From positions 1 to 51,961 of the forward strand of contig CAMYNQ010000005.1 of NCBI GenBank assembly GCA_947259785.1: 51,961 bases of DNA, in the 5' to 3' direction. The DNA is from an uncultured Chromatiaceae bacterium. GTDB taxonomy: Bacteria; Pseudomonadota; Gammaproteobacteria; Tenderiales; Tenderiaceae. The translations under genes and the position numbers were made by a program. Shown here piece by piece: positions 21,324-30,489 of this stretch (position 1 is the first letter of the stretch; each line of letters opens with the position of its first letter). Below the pieces are notes generated by a model. That model was not told the origin of the DNA. It did not search any database and worked only from the letters and a program-made list of their open reading frames with translations.

Positions 21324-22037
21324 CTAGACGTGCAGGCCACACTCCGATTTTGATGAATCAACCCAGCGTCCACAGCGGTCATCACCAGGCCGGGTACAAT
21401 GAGTACAACCGACAGAAGAATAACCTTTGGCGACCATAGGGTGAAATGGCAATTTATGGTCACGGATGTAACCATCACGTTCTTCTTTAGTCACATCAAG
21501 CAATGGGTAGAACTTAATCATGCCACCGCGATATTCAAAGATATCAAGATTGGCGCGATGCTCAGTCTGCCAGCGAATCAGGCCCGAGACCCAGACGTTA
21601 AAGTTTTTCTTAACCTCCTGCAAAGGCTCAACTTTATTAATCGAACAGCAGAAATCGGGATCTGTTTTCCAGGTCTGATCCTTGACGGTGTATTCATGCT
21701 TCCATTCTTCCGGGTGCACATCTACCACCTTGAGATGATATAAGTCGGTTAACTGCTGTTTATATGCCAGCGTCTCAGGGAAATGAAAGCCGGTATCAAT
21801 AAAATGAATCACCTGCTCGGGGGCAGTGGTTGCAAACAAATGCAGCAGAAAAGCTGAGTTGGTGGCAAATGATGAGGTCAGCATGACTTCACTAAGATCA
21901 AAGTCTTTATAAAGCTGTTTTACCCGCTGTTCCGGGCTCAGATCATGATAACGTTGATTGAGCTCATTAAGCCGCTCTTCAATTGTCTGACTTGACTGCT
22001 GTTGAGCCGTTGATGTTGTCATAGAAAATAGTTCCAC
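21324..22037 (-). CDS. cysH: Phosphoadenylyl/adenylyl-sulfate reductase
   Basis: FIDTGFHFPETLAYKQQL; CC...CxxC pairs (FCCSINK, GCTHC) of Fe-S APS-reductase type; C-terminal ECGLHV. Confidence 0.93.
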   Translation of the reverse strand: MELFSMTTSTAQQQSSQTIEERLNELNQRYHDLSPEQRVKQLYKDFDLSEVMLTSSFATNSAFLLHLFATTAPEQVIHFIDTGFHFPETLAYKQQLTDLYHLKVVDVHPEEWKHEYTVKDQTWKTDPDFCCSINKVEPLQEVKKNFNVWVSGLIRWQTEHRANLDIFEYRGGMIKFYPLLDVTKEERDGYIRDHKLPFHPMVAKGYSSVGCTHCTRPGDDRCGRWVDSSKSECGLHV

Positions 22038-22188
22038 TTCGGCATAAGATTGATTAGGTATATAAGCAGTATCGGCCTATATTTTATATAAGATAACACT
22101 ATCAACAAAAGAAATATTATATTTATTTACTATATAATATAGCCGGTCGCTATAACTTTTGATTGGCAAAACAAAACCGGGCAACTGA

Positions 22189-23844
22189 ATGGATTTAGGC
22201 ATCAGCAGCAGCCTCCTGGGGGGGATAGGCCTTTTCCTGCTAGGCATGTTCCTCATGAGCAACGGCCTGCGCCTAGCCACGGGCCGTAACCTGCAAAACA
22301 TCCTAGAAAGCTGGACCCGCACCACAGCACGCGGCATCCTGACCGGCATCACCATTACCTCACTGGTGCAGTCCTCTAGCGCTGTCACTGTTACCACTCT
22401 CGGATTCGTCAATGCCGGCCTAATACAGCTAAAACAAGCCATTACCGTCATTTATGGCAGTAACATAGGCACCACCATGACCGCCTGGCTGGTGGCGCTG
22501 ATTGGCTTTCATATCGACATCAAATTATTTGCCCTACCCGCCATCGGTATAGGCATGGCCATGCGCCTGCTTTGGAATAACCAACGATTGGGGGCCTTTG
22601 GTGAGGCCATGGCCGGTTTTGGTGTCTTTTTTCTTGGCATCGAAATACTGAAAACTGGCTTTGAAGGCATGGGTGGGTCAATCCAGTTTGCCAATCTCGA
22701 ACCAAGTGGTGCGGGCCTACTTCTTCTGCTAGGTAGTGGCTTTATGATGACCGTGTTAATGCAGTCCTCAAGCGCCTCAATGGCTATTATTCTGACAGCA
22801 GCAGGCGGTAATGTAATCCCACTGCCTGCGGCGGCTGCCATGATCATCGGCGCCAATGTCGGCACCACCAGCACTGCATTGCTGGCGGTGATTGGCGCCA
22901 CAGCAAATGCCAAGCGTGTCGCTGCAGCCCATGTCTGTTTTAACCTGCTTGCCGGCCTGGTGGCGGTCCTGATCCTGCCGTGGATGCTAGCGGCAGTCCA
23001 ACTGGCTCAAACCCAACTCGGCTACGCTACCGAAATTCCCATAGTTCTGGCGCTGTTTCACAGCCTGTTTAACATACTCGGTGTCATACTTTTATGGCCA
23101 CTTACCGATACCCTGGTCAATTTCCTAAAACAGCGTTTTCGCTCAAGTGATGAAGATAAAGCCAAACCACGTCATCTTGATCAAACACTGTTAGGGACGC
23201 CGGTGCTTGCCTTTCAGGCGCTGGGACTGGAGTTACAACGCATCGCTGATATTGGTCGAAAACTGGCCAAGGGTGCTATCAGTGCCGAATTGGGGCCAGG
23301 TGGCCAACTGCTTTCTGACCGATACATTCAAAATCGGCTAGTCATTGCTGCAGGCGAATACTGTACGGCCTTGCAGAAAACAAAACTACCGACTGAACTC
23401 GCCGAAGCTCTGCCGAATGCCATCAGGGTTGGACGCTACTATACTGCCGTTGCCCATCTTGCTGAGCACTTTGCCAACCAGCAACACCGCCATTACAGCA
23501 TTCCGGAAACCACGCTAATGGATGAAATCAGCCACTTTAAAAGTAACGTGGTGCAACTAATTGATGATGCTAATGCAGAACTTGAACACTATTCCAGTGA
23601 GACCTGTTCCATAGCGCTGGCCAGACTGCAGGATGATTATCAGTCGCTCAAGACAAAGTTGTTACGCGCGGGCACTGAAGAACGCATCAAAACGACTGAA
23701 TTGGTCATTCAGCTTGAGCAAATGAGCCAGCTGCGCCGCCTGGCCGAACAGATTGAAAAAGGCGCTCGCTATCTAGCCAGCTTTCAAGCCTGCAGCCCAG
23801 CAGAGCCGTTAGAAGAACAAGAGCATATTTCAACCAATGAGTAA
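22189..23844 (+). CDS. Na/Pi cotransporter family protein with PhoU-like C-terminus
   Basis: Duplicated QSSSA motifs (TSLVQSSSAVTVTTLGFVNAG, VLMQSSSASMAIILTAAGG) and GANVGTT. Confidence 0.93.
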   Translation: MDLGISSSLLGGIGLFLLGMFLMSNGLRLATGRNLQNILESWTRTTARGILTGITITSLVQSSSAVTVTTLGFVNAGLIQLKQAITVIYGSNIGTTMTAWLVALIGFHIDIKLFALPAIGIGMAMRLLWNNQRLGAFGEAMAGFGVFFLGIEILKTGFEGMGGSIQFANLEPSGAGLLLLLGSGFMMTVLMQSSSASMAIILTAAGGNVIPLPAAAAMIIGANVGTTSTALLAVIGATANAKRVAAAHVCFNLLAGLVAVLILPWMLAAVQLAQTQLGYATEIPIVLALFHSLFNILGVILLWPLTDTLVNFLKQRFRSSDEDKAKPRHLDQTLLGTPVLAFQALGLELQRIADIGRKLAKGAISAELGPGGQLLSDRYIQNRLVIAAGEYCTALQKTKLPTELAEALPNAIRVGRYYTAVAHLAEHFANQQHRHYSIPETTLMDEISHFKSNVVQLIDDANAELEHYSSETCSIALARLQDDYQSLKTKLLRAGTEERIKTTELVIQLEQMSQLRRLAEQIEKGARYLASFQACSPAEPLEEQEHISTNE

Positions 23845-23911
23845 GTCAATTTACCTAGATTCGGCAAGTACTGGCATGCTTCAGTCTGGATCTAAACTGG
23901 CGTGAACTAAA

Positions 23912-24540
23912 ATGCCAGATATCAACAAATTATTTGAATACAATAAATCCTGAACCGATGCGATTAACGCCGAAGACCCGGAGTTTTTCAAAAAACTCTC
24001 AGCCCAGTAGGCACCGGAATAGCTGTGGATTGGTTGCGCCGACAGTCGTGTGCCAGCCAATGAAATTGTCGGCCTGTTACCGGGCGAGCTGTTTGTCCAT
24101 CGCAACACCGCCAATGCCGTCATCCACACCACCCTAAACTGCCCGTCGGTAATTCAATATGCCGTCGATATTTTAAAGGTTAAACATATCATCGTCTGCG
24201 GCCATTATGGTTGTGGTGGTATGCAAGCAGCAATGAAAACCAATCTTTTGGCATCGTCGATTACTGGCTGCGTCACCTCAAGGATCTATACCAGAAACAT
24301 CAACCGGCCCTCAAAACCATTGCCGACGAGGAAAAACGCTGGGATCGCATGTGTGAATTGAATGTTGTTGAACAGGTCTATAACGTCTGTCATGCCAACA
24401 TTATTCAGGGCGCCTGGGAACGCGGCCAGGAACTTTCGATACACGGCTGGATTTACAGCATCAACGACGGACTGTTACGAGATTTGAAAATCGACTTCGA
24501 CAACAAAAAAGATATTTCCAAGCTTTACCGCATGTCTTAG
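23912..24540 (+). pseudogene. Beta-carbonic anhydrase pseudogene
   Basis: [62 protein letters not shown]...[12 protein letters not shown], then frameshift to [23 protein letters not shown]...ISKLYRMS. Three in-frame stops (23951, 24008, 24020) and one frameshift near 24226-24242. Confidence 0.93.
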
Positions 24541-24557
24541 GCAGAAGGGTAAGCCGC

Positions 24558-25652
24558 TTAGACGGCATAATCACGCAGGCGGACCGGCAGGCGTTTGGCT
24601 CCCCAGTCACCGGCCTTACCCTCAAACAGGCCACTGCACTTAGTGCCACAGTATTCGCAGTGGCCATCGTCTGTCAGATGCCAGTCAGATAACACATACC
24701 AATCTCGCCCGATCACCCGCTTGCCGCAGCTATGGCAATAAGTGCTCTCACCTGACTTGTCATGGACATTGCCGGTATAAGCGTAACGTACACCATTGGC
24801 CAAAGCGATCTCTCTGGCCCTTATCAAGGTTGATATAGGCGTCGATGGCACATCCATCATCTTCCACTCTGGATGGAAGGCAGTGAAGTGCATGGGCACA
24901 TCGGGCCCCAGTTTTTCCACCACCCACTCGGTCATAAGCTTAAGCTCTTCATCTGAATCATTCTTGCCCGGAATCAACAGCGTGGTTATCTCAAGCCAGA
25001 CATCAGTTTCATGTTTGATGTAGACCAGAGTATCCAGCACGTCCTGCAAATGGCCACCACAAATTTTATAATAAAACTCCTCTGTGAATGCCTTCAGGTC
25101 AACGTTGGCCGCATCCATATGTTCAAAAAAAAGCTTGCGCGGCGCCTCGCAGATATAACCCGCGGTCACAGCCACTGATTTAATATCAAGTTCGTGACAC
25201 GCCTTGGCCACGTCAACCGCATACTCAAGAAATATAACTGGATCGTTGTAGGTGTAGGCGACACTGGAGCAACCCAGCTGCTTGGCCGCCGTGGCAATCA
25301 ATTCGGGCGAGGCTTGATCGGCCAGGATATCCATCTCCCTGGCCTTGCTCATATCCCAGTTCTGACAAAACTTGCAGGCCAAGTTACAGCCAGCGGTGCC
25401 AAATGACAGCACCGGCGTGCCGGGCAAAAAATGGTTCAGCGGTTTCTTCTCAATGGGGTCAACACAATAACCACTGGATCGGCCGTAGGTGGTCAGAACA
25501 ACCTGGTTGTTCTGGTTGGCCCGGACAAAACACAGCCCCTGCTGGCCTTCATGTAGCTTGCAGTAGCGTGGACACAAGTCACACTGCACCCGGCCATCAG
25601 CCAGCGGATGCCAGTACTCTGTTGCTACCACGGTGTTAAGTTCTGAAGTCAT
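24558..25652 (-). CDS. amrS: AmmeMemoRadiSam system radical SAM enzyme
   Basis: CNLACKFCQNWDMSKA radical SAM CxxxCxxC; CDLCPRYCKLHEGQQGLC; HFTAFHPEWKMMDVPSTP; divergent from Memo/AMMECR1 genes. Confidence 0.93.
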   Translation of the reverse strand: MTSELNTVVATEYWHPLADGRVQCDLCPRYCKLHEGQQGLCFVRANQNNQVVLTTYGRSSGYCVDPIEKKPLNHFLPGTPVLSFGTAGCNLACKFCQNWDMSKAREMDILADQASPELIATAAKQLGCSSVAYTYNDPVIFLEYAVDVAKACHELDIKSVAVTAGYICEAPRKLFFEHMDAANVDLKAFTEEFYYKICGGHLQDVLDTLVYIKHETDVWLEITTLLIPGKNDSDEELKLMTEWVVEKLGPDVPMHFTAFHPEWKMMDVPSTPISTLIRAREIALANGVRYAYTGNVHDKSGESTYCHSCGKRVIGRDWYVLSDWHLTDDGHCEYCGTKCSGLFEGKAGDWGAKRLPVRLRDYAV

Positions 25653-25770
25653 CGCAAAGTCTCAAGCCCACTATTAAATTGATAGCTTTACGGCCATGAA
25701 AATTCAAGCACAATTGGCATTTTATTTCCTATACTTATGTTGTTGTCTTTAGATTTGCGTGAGGTGTGAC

Positions 25771-26556
25771 ATGACCAGCATCAGACCCGCCGCCGTTGCC
25801 GGAATGTTTTATCCTGCTGATGAGACAAGTCTGAGAAGTATGGTGCAGCAGTTTCTTGCTCAGGCCATCTCAAACGGGCCACCGCCAAAAGCCATTATTG
25901 TGCCGCATGCGGGTTATATCTACTCTGGCCCCATCGCCGCTAACGCCTATCATTTACTTGAAAACAGCAGTGAAAGCTTCAGTCGTGTTGTCCTGTTGGG
26001 GCCTTCACACCGGGTTCCCCTGCTTGGTCTGGCCGCCACCAGTGCCACCAGCTTTGCCACACCACTTGGCCTGGTAGAGATTGATCAGGACATGATCAAA
26101 AAAATATCCAAACTAAAGCAGGTCAAGATAATGGACGAGGCGCATTCCATGGAACACAGCCTTGAAGTCCAACTGCCATTCTTGCAAACCATTCTGACAG
26201 ACTTCAAACTAATCCCCTTGGTTGTCGGTAACGCCTCAGCACAGGAGGTATGCGAAGTCCTGGAACTTGCCTGCCAGGATCAACAAACATTAATCGTTAT
26301 TAGTTCAGACCTGAGTCATTATCATGACTATGCAACAGCAAACAAGCTGGACTCGCAAACCTCACAAGCCATCGCAAGTCTTGATAGCGATAAGATTGGC
26401 TATGAAGATGCCTGTGGCCGCACACCAGTCAATGGCCTGCTGATGTTTGCCAGCGCACATGGCCTGAAGGCGGAAATCATCGACCAAAGAAATTCCGGTG
26501 ACACCGCTGGCGACAAAAAGCAGGTAGTCGGTTATGGCGCCTATGCCTTTAGATAA
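25771..26556 (+). CDS. amrB: AmmeMemoRadiSam system protein B (MEMO1 family)
   Basis: IRPAAVAGMFYPADE, IVPHAGYIYSGPIAANAYHLL, EHSLEVQLPFLQ, SSDLSHYHDYA. Start at ATG 25771. Confidence 0.93.
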   Translation: MTSIRPAAVAGMFYPADETSLRSMVQQFLAQAISNGPPPKAIIVPHAGYIYSGPIAANAYHLLENSSESFSRVVLLGPSHRVPLLGLAATSATSFATPLGLVEIDQDMIKKISKLKQVKIMDEAHSMEHSLEVQLPFLQTILTDFKLIPLVVGNASAQEVCEVLELACQDQQTLIVISSDLSHYHDYATANKLDSQTSQAIASLDSDKIGYEDACGRTPVNGLLMFASAHGLKAEIIDQRNSGDTAGDKKQVVGYGAYAFR

Positions 26557-27208
26557 GCCTTTAGATAAGCCTTTAGATAAGCCTTTAGATAAGCCTTTAG
26601 ATAAGCCTTTAGATAAGCCTTTAGATAAACCTTCAGATAAGCCTGCACAGACATTGATCACTGAAGCACAGCAGCAAACACTGCTGTCAGTCGCCAGGCA
26701 AAGCATTCTTTATGGTCTGCAACACCACCAACTAATATCGTTGCAGCTGGAACACTACCCACCACAACTACTACAAAAGCGCGCCACATTTGTCACCTTG
26801 AATATTGCAGACCAGCTACGTGGCTGTATTGGCACACTTGAACCACATCGACCGTTGGTGCTTGATGTTACCCATAACGCCTATGCTGCCGCCTTTAGCG
26901 ACCCACGCTTTTTACCGCTAAGCCAGCCTGAATATGAGCCGCTTGAAATACATATCTCGATTTTAAACCCAGCTGAAAAAATGACGTTTACGTCTGAACA
27001 AGACCTAATCGAGCAACTTCGCCCCGGTGTCGATGGTTTAATCATGAAGGAGGGGCGACAGCAGGGCACTTTTCTGCCGATTGTCTGGCAACAACTACCT
27101 GACCCAAAACAATTCATCCAACATCTAAAACATAAAGCAGGCCTGCCCACTGACTACTGGTCAGATGAGTTGCGAATCTGGCGTTACACCACCAGCTCAT
27201 TCCCATAA
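26534..27208 (+). CDS. amrA: AmmeMemoRadiSam system protein A (AMMECR1 domain) with (PLDK)n N-terminus
   Basis: ATFVTLNIADQLRGCIGTLEPHRPLVLDVTHNAYAAAFSDPRF, LEIHISIL, KEGRQQGTFLPIVWQQLPDPKQFIQHLKHKAGLP. Overlaps amrB; start codon uncertain (an in-frame TTG also lies just after the repeat). Confidence 0.88.
   Translation: MAPMPLDKPLDKPLDKPLDKPLDKPLDKPLDKPSDKPAQTLITEAQQQTLLSVARQSILYGLQHHQLISLQLEHYPPQLLQKRATFVTLNIADQLRGCIGTLEPHRPLVLDVTHNAYAAAFSDPRFLPLSQPEYEPLEIHISILNPAEKMTFTSEQDLIEQLRPGVDGLIMKEGRQQGTFLPIVWQQLPDPKQFIQHLKHKAGLPTDYWSDELRIWRYTTSSFP
26546..26641 (+). repeat. Eight tandem 12-bp units CCTTTAGATAAG encoding PLDK
   Basis: Six identical units, a 7th ending AAA, an 8th CCTTCAGATAAG (PSDK); read directly from sequence. 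Confidence 0.98.
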
Positions 27209-27210
27209 AC

Positions 27211-28122
27211 TCAGTTCAGCGGGATACAGCCCCCCACGGAACCATCGGCACAACGCTCACCGTCTATCCAGATTGTTTTATCCAACCTTGCGCCTTCGAG
27301 ATTTACCCCAACCATTTGCGCCCCCTCAAGGTTGGCATAAGAGAGATCGGCACCCGCCAAGTCGGCACCACGCATATCACTGTTACGGAAATTACTGCCA
27401 ACCAGGCTGGCACCACGCATATCGGCCAGGCGCAGATTGCTCAGACCAAGATTGCTATAAGCCAGATCCACACCCTGCAGATTGGCACGAAAAAACACCG
27501 CGGAAGAAAGATTGGCATTACGAATATGCGACTTACTCAAATCAACCGCACTCAGATCGGCACCTTGCAGGTCGCAATTACTCCAATTCACCCCGCTTGC
27601 CGGGGCCGTAGTGCAATCAATATCTGGAATGGCCTCATCAGGATCAGAGAAGATCATCAGCCCCAGAATAACGGCACAAACCACAACCAAGACCACTGTC
27701 ATAATTGTATTCTGTCGTTTAGCCTTTTGCTCTGCCTCGGCCAGTCGCTGGCTCATCCGCGCCTGTCTTTCAGTATGTTTATCAACAGAGTCGACAATAC
27801 GCCGTTCACCCTCGCGCTGCTCCTGGTGCTCAGGATCATCCTCATGGCGGCGTTCTTCACCACTACGTTCATCCGCACCATGTTTACTGGCCTCAAGATT
27901 TGACCGCTTAACCGGGTCAGTCAAATCAGCCTTCATCACCTCGGACACCAACTCTTCGATATCATCTATTGCCTGCCAGACCTGCTGGTCTTCACTGACC
28001 TCATCAAACTTGTGCAGCCGCCCAACCAATAAAAACTGAGAGATGGCCGTTGTTGGAAATGGGCCACGGACGTCACCATTACGACGCACAAACCATAATT
28101 TACGTACCTTTGAACTAGCCAT
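27211..28122 (-). CDS. Membrane-anchored pentapeptide-repeat protein with N-terminal GYF_2-like domain
   Basis: LWFVRRNGDVRGPFPTTAISQFLLVGRL; single TM TIMTVVLVVVCAVILGLMIF; repeats such as ANLSSAVFFRANLQGVDLAYSNLGLSNLRLADMRGASLVG. Confidence 0.88.
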   Translation of the reverse strand: MASSKVRKLWFVRRNGDVRGPFPTTAISQFLLVGRLHKFDEVSEDQQVWQAIDDIEELVSEVMKADLTDPVKRSNLEASKHGADERSGEERRHEDDPEHQEQREGERRIVDSVDKHTERQARMSQRLAEAEQKAKRQNTIMTVVLVVVCAVILGLMIFSDPDEAIPDIDCTTAPASGVNWSNCDLQGADLSAVDLSKSHIRNANLSSAVFFRANLQGVDLAYSNLGLSNLRLADMRGASLVGSNFRNSDMRGADLAGADLSYANLEGAQMVGVNLEGARLDKTIWIDGERCADGSVGGCIPLN

Positions 28123-28240
28123 GCAAAACCCTTAAAAAAACAGAATTGGATTCAATAATCATAATTACCTATACAAGCATATATTGACTGGGCAATATAG
28201 GTGTCATCGGACAATTTTAACCTGCCTTTATTATTTATCT

Positions 28241-29548
28241 ATGGAAATCAACGGCCCATCACCCAACATTATCAAACCGACACCGTTGCCTAGCGCTATC
28301 AGCAATTGGCAAGTCGGACAAGTACTGCAAGCTACGGTCGTCAAACAAGCCAGTCCGCAGAACCTGGTTATTCAAATTGGCAATCAACAACTACAAGCCG
28401 ACAGCACGGTCAATCTGCCTATCGGACAAAAATTGGAATTACGTGTCAGCCAACTTGGTGTCAAACCAATCCTGCAGGCTCGCATACTCAGCCCGACACC
28501 GCCGACGCTCAACACATCGCAGATTACAGCCACCACGCAACCCAACCGGCCAGTGGCAACAGATGTTGCCATTAATAATATTTTGAAACAGGCTTTACCC
28601 AAACAGACCAGCATGGCCACTCTGCTGGCCAACCTGGCCTGGCTAAATCAGCCGGCAAGTAACACCCTGCCTATTCCAGTCATCATTCTCGATATCGCCA
28701 AGCAATTGATCAACCAGCTTCCAAGCAAGCAGCAATTCAGTAATAGTGGTCAATTAAAACAGAACATACTTAATTCAGGCATTTTTCTCGAAAGCAAACT
28801 CAAGCAACTTAGCAGTGACAAGACGGCGCAAGCACTGCACATAGGAAATGCCACCCGTCCAACAAACAAGCCGCCGACTGATTTAAAGCTCAGTTTGTTA
28901 CGTCTGCTCGGCGCAATACAACAAATTACCAGAGCGGCTGACACAACGACACTGAAAAACCCACTTAACCTAGCAAGCCCCCAGCCATTGCCCTTCACTC
29001 CCCCCCCCTTGCGCGGCAGTACACCGCAGCCTCAGTCCCAGGCAAATGCAAACTTGGCCGGCTTGACCAATCTGCCACTATTATTGTTAGAACTAGGAAA
29101 ACAAGTTGAATCAAGTCTGGCCCGCACCCAACTACATCAGGCCGCCTCGCTACCCAGCAGTGAACAGTCCCCAACCAACCTGGCCTTTGAACTACCTATC
29201 CGCAACAATGGACAAATTGACATCTTTGACATTGTCATCAATGAACAAGATAAAGAAAACCAGGATGAAAAAGATGGCAAAGACCAGTGGGGCATTAGCC
29301 TCGCCTTTGACCTTAAAGGGCTGGGGCCTGTTCACGCAAAATTGAGAATGATTGACAACAAAATTTCCACCACCTTTTGGGCCGAAAATGCGGAAACCAC
29401 CCAACTATTTAATCAAAACCTGGAAAACCTGCGTCAACGCTATCATCAAGCAGGTCTGGAGAGCAGTGAGCTATGCTGCTACCCAGGCACACCGCCAGCA
29501 GCCACAACCAGCAGGCTGCCCCACATTGTCTTGGATATAAAGGTATGA
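28241..29548 (+). CDS. FliK-like hook-length control domain protein
   Basis: C-terminal Flg_hook-like region [60 protein letters not shown] at 28241 preferred. Confidence 0.85.
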   Translation: MEINGPSPNIIKPTPLPSAISNWQVGQVLQATVVKQASPQNLVIQIGNQQLQADSTVNLPIGQKLELRVSQLGVKPILQARILSPTPPTLNTSQITATTQPNRPVATDVAINNILKQALPKQTSMATLLANLAWLNQPASNTLPIPVIILDIAKQLINQLPSKQQFSNSGQLKQNILNSGIFLESKLKQLSSDKTAQALHIGNATRPTNKPPTDLKLSLLRLLGAIQQITRAADTTTLKNPLNLASPQPLPFTPPPLRGSTPQPQSQANANLAGLTNLPLLLLELGKQVESSLARTQLHQAASLPSSEQSPTNLAFELPIRNNGQIDIFDIVINEQDKENQDEKDGKDQWGISLAFDLKGLGPVHAKLRMIDNKISTTFWAENAETTQLFNQNLENLRQRYHQAGLESSELCCYPGTPPAATTSRLPHIVLDIKV

Positions 29549-29829
29549 GCGACAATAAAAAGCCACCAAAGGCCGTTGCCCTGCAGTGGGATGGCAAAGC
29601 TGCACCCAAAGTTACCGCTAAAGGTGAGGGTGATTTAGCAGAGCAGATTTTAAAAATCGCCCGCGAACATAATATTCCTATTCAGGAAGACAATGAGGTG
29701 CTGGTTAGCGCCCTGGCTCTGATAGAACTGGGAGACGAGATACCCGAAAGCCTTTATTTAGCTGTGGCCCAGGTGATTGCCTTTGCCTATTACCTATCAG
29801 GTAAACAGCCACTCACGGAAAAAGCCTAG
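29545..29829 (+). CDS. FlhB C-terminal-domain-like protein (EscU/YscU/FlhB switch-domain paralogue)
   Basis: [69 protein letters not shown] overlap with FliK-like gene. Confidence 0.9.
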   Translation: MSDNKKPPKAVALQWDGKAAPKVTAKGEGDLAEQILKIAREHNIPIQEDNEVLVSALALIELGDEIPESLYLAVAQVIAFAYYLSGKQPLTEKA

Positions 29830-29838
29830 GTAACCTTC

Positions 29839-30225
29839 CTAGCCCAATGACTGAACGCCATGCATACGCATTAACAGATCGGCCTCTTCACGACGCAGAC
29901 CATGACGAACCAGCTCATCGGTTGAAGCGCCACCCTGAATAAGCTCAATCGCCTCGCTATAACTTTGATGAGTAGGATCTTGTTCATCCAGCTGTTCTTG
30001 ACGATCTGACAACTGACCGAGCTGCTCTTCAATACGGGCTAAATGATTACCCTGACCCGCCGCCCCGGCATAAATTGCTTTTAACTCTTCCATAAGTTGC
30101 TCAATGCGGAGTTGGCTTTCAGACAACTGAAACTGCAATTTAGATTGTTTTTTGGCGAGTACCAACAAGGCCACAATTAACACTACGGCCACGGCTATGA
30201 CGGCTAAAACAAATAAATCATCCAT
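29839..30225 (-). CDS. DUF2802 domain protein
   Basis: N-terminal TM, coiled coil, YSEAIELIQGGASTDELVRHGLRREEADLLMRMHG. Confidence 0.85.
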   Translation of the reverse strand: MDDLFVLAVIAVAVVLIVALLVLAKKQSKLQFQLSESQLRIEQLMEELKAIYAGAAGQGNHLARIEEQLGQLSDRQEQLDEQDPTHQSYSEAIELIQGGASTDELVRHGLRREEADLLMRMHGVQSLG

Positions 30226-30248
30226 AAATCCGATTTCCCTAAACTGAC

Positions 30249-30428
30249 TTAAACATATTCATCAATATGAAATGAGTCATCATCCTTGTCTTTTTTATTA
30301 TTCGGTTTGCTTTTGTCCTGTTCCTGCCTACGCCGTTCATCCTTGGGGCTATCATCTTCTTCAATCTTGCGCGCCGGGCGCTGTGGCCAAACAGGTGATA
30401 ACGGATTTGTTCCATCAATTTCCGCCAT
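30249..30428 (-). CDS. Small charged protein (59 aa) between cheW and DUF2802, absent from the ORF track
   Basis: Manual translation MAEIDGTNPLSPVWPQRPARKIEEDDSPKDERRRQEQDKSKPNNKKDKDDDSFHIDEYV*; AAGGAGGGG ribosome-binding site. Confidence 0.8.
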   Translation of the reverse strand: MAEIDGTNPLSPVWPQRPARKIEEDDSPKDERRRQEQDKSKPNNKKDKDDDSFHIDEYV

Positions 30429-30489
30429 ATCCCCTCCTTATTCTGACTATCAAAACACCTCCCTTCATGTGTTTGCTAGTCGACTAAGA

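Noticed and set aside
23951-24022. Selenocysteine or stop-codon readthrough in the carbonic anhydrase
   Set aside because: The stops are mixed TGA/TAG at positions of ordinary residues (Trp/Gln/Tyr), and a separate frameshift occurs; pseudogenisation is simpler.
26546-26641. Possible CRISPR-like or iteron array
   Set aside because: Units are 12 bp, contiguous, without spacers, and lie inside coding sequence.
26362-26706. Minus-strand ORF with (LSKG)n repeats
   Set aside because: It is the antisense reading of the 12-bp amrA repeat; no family resemblance outside the repeat.
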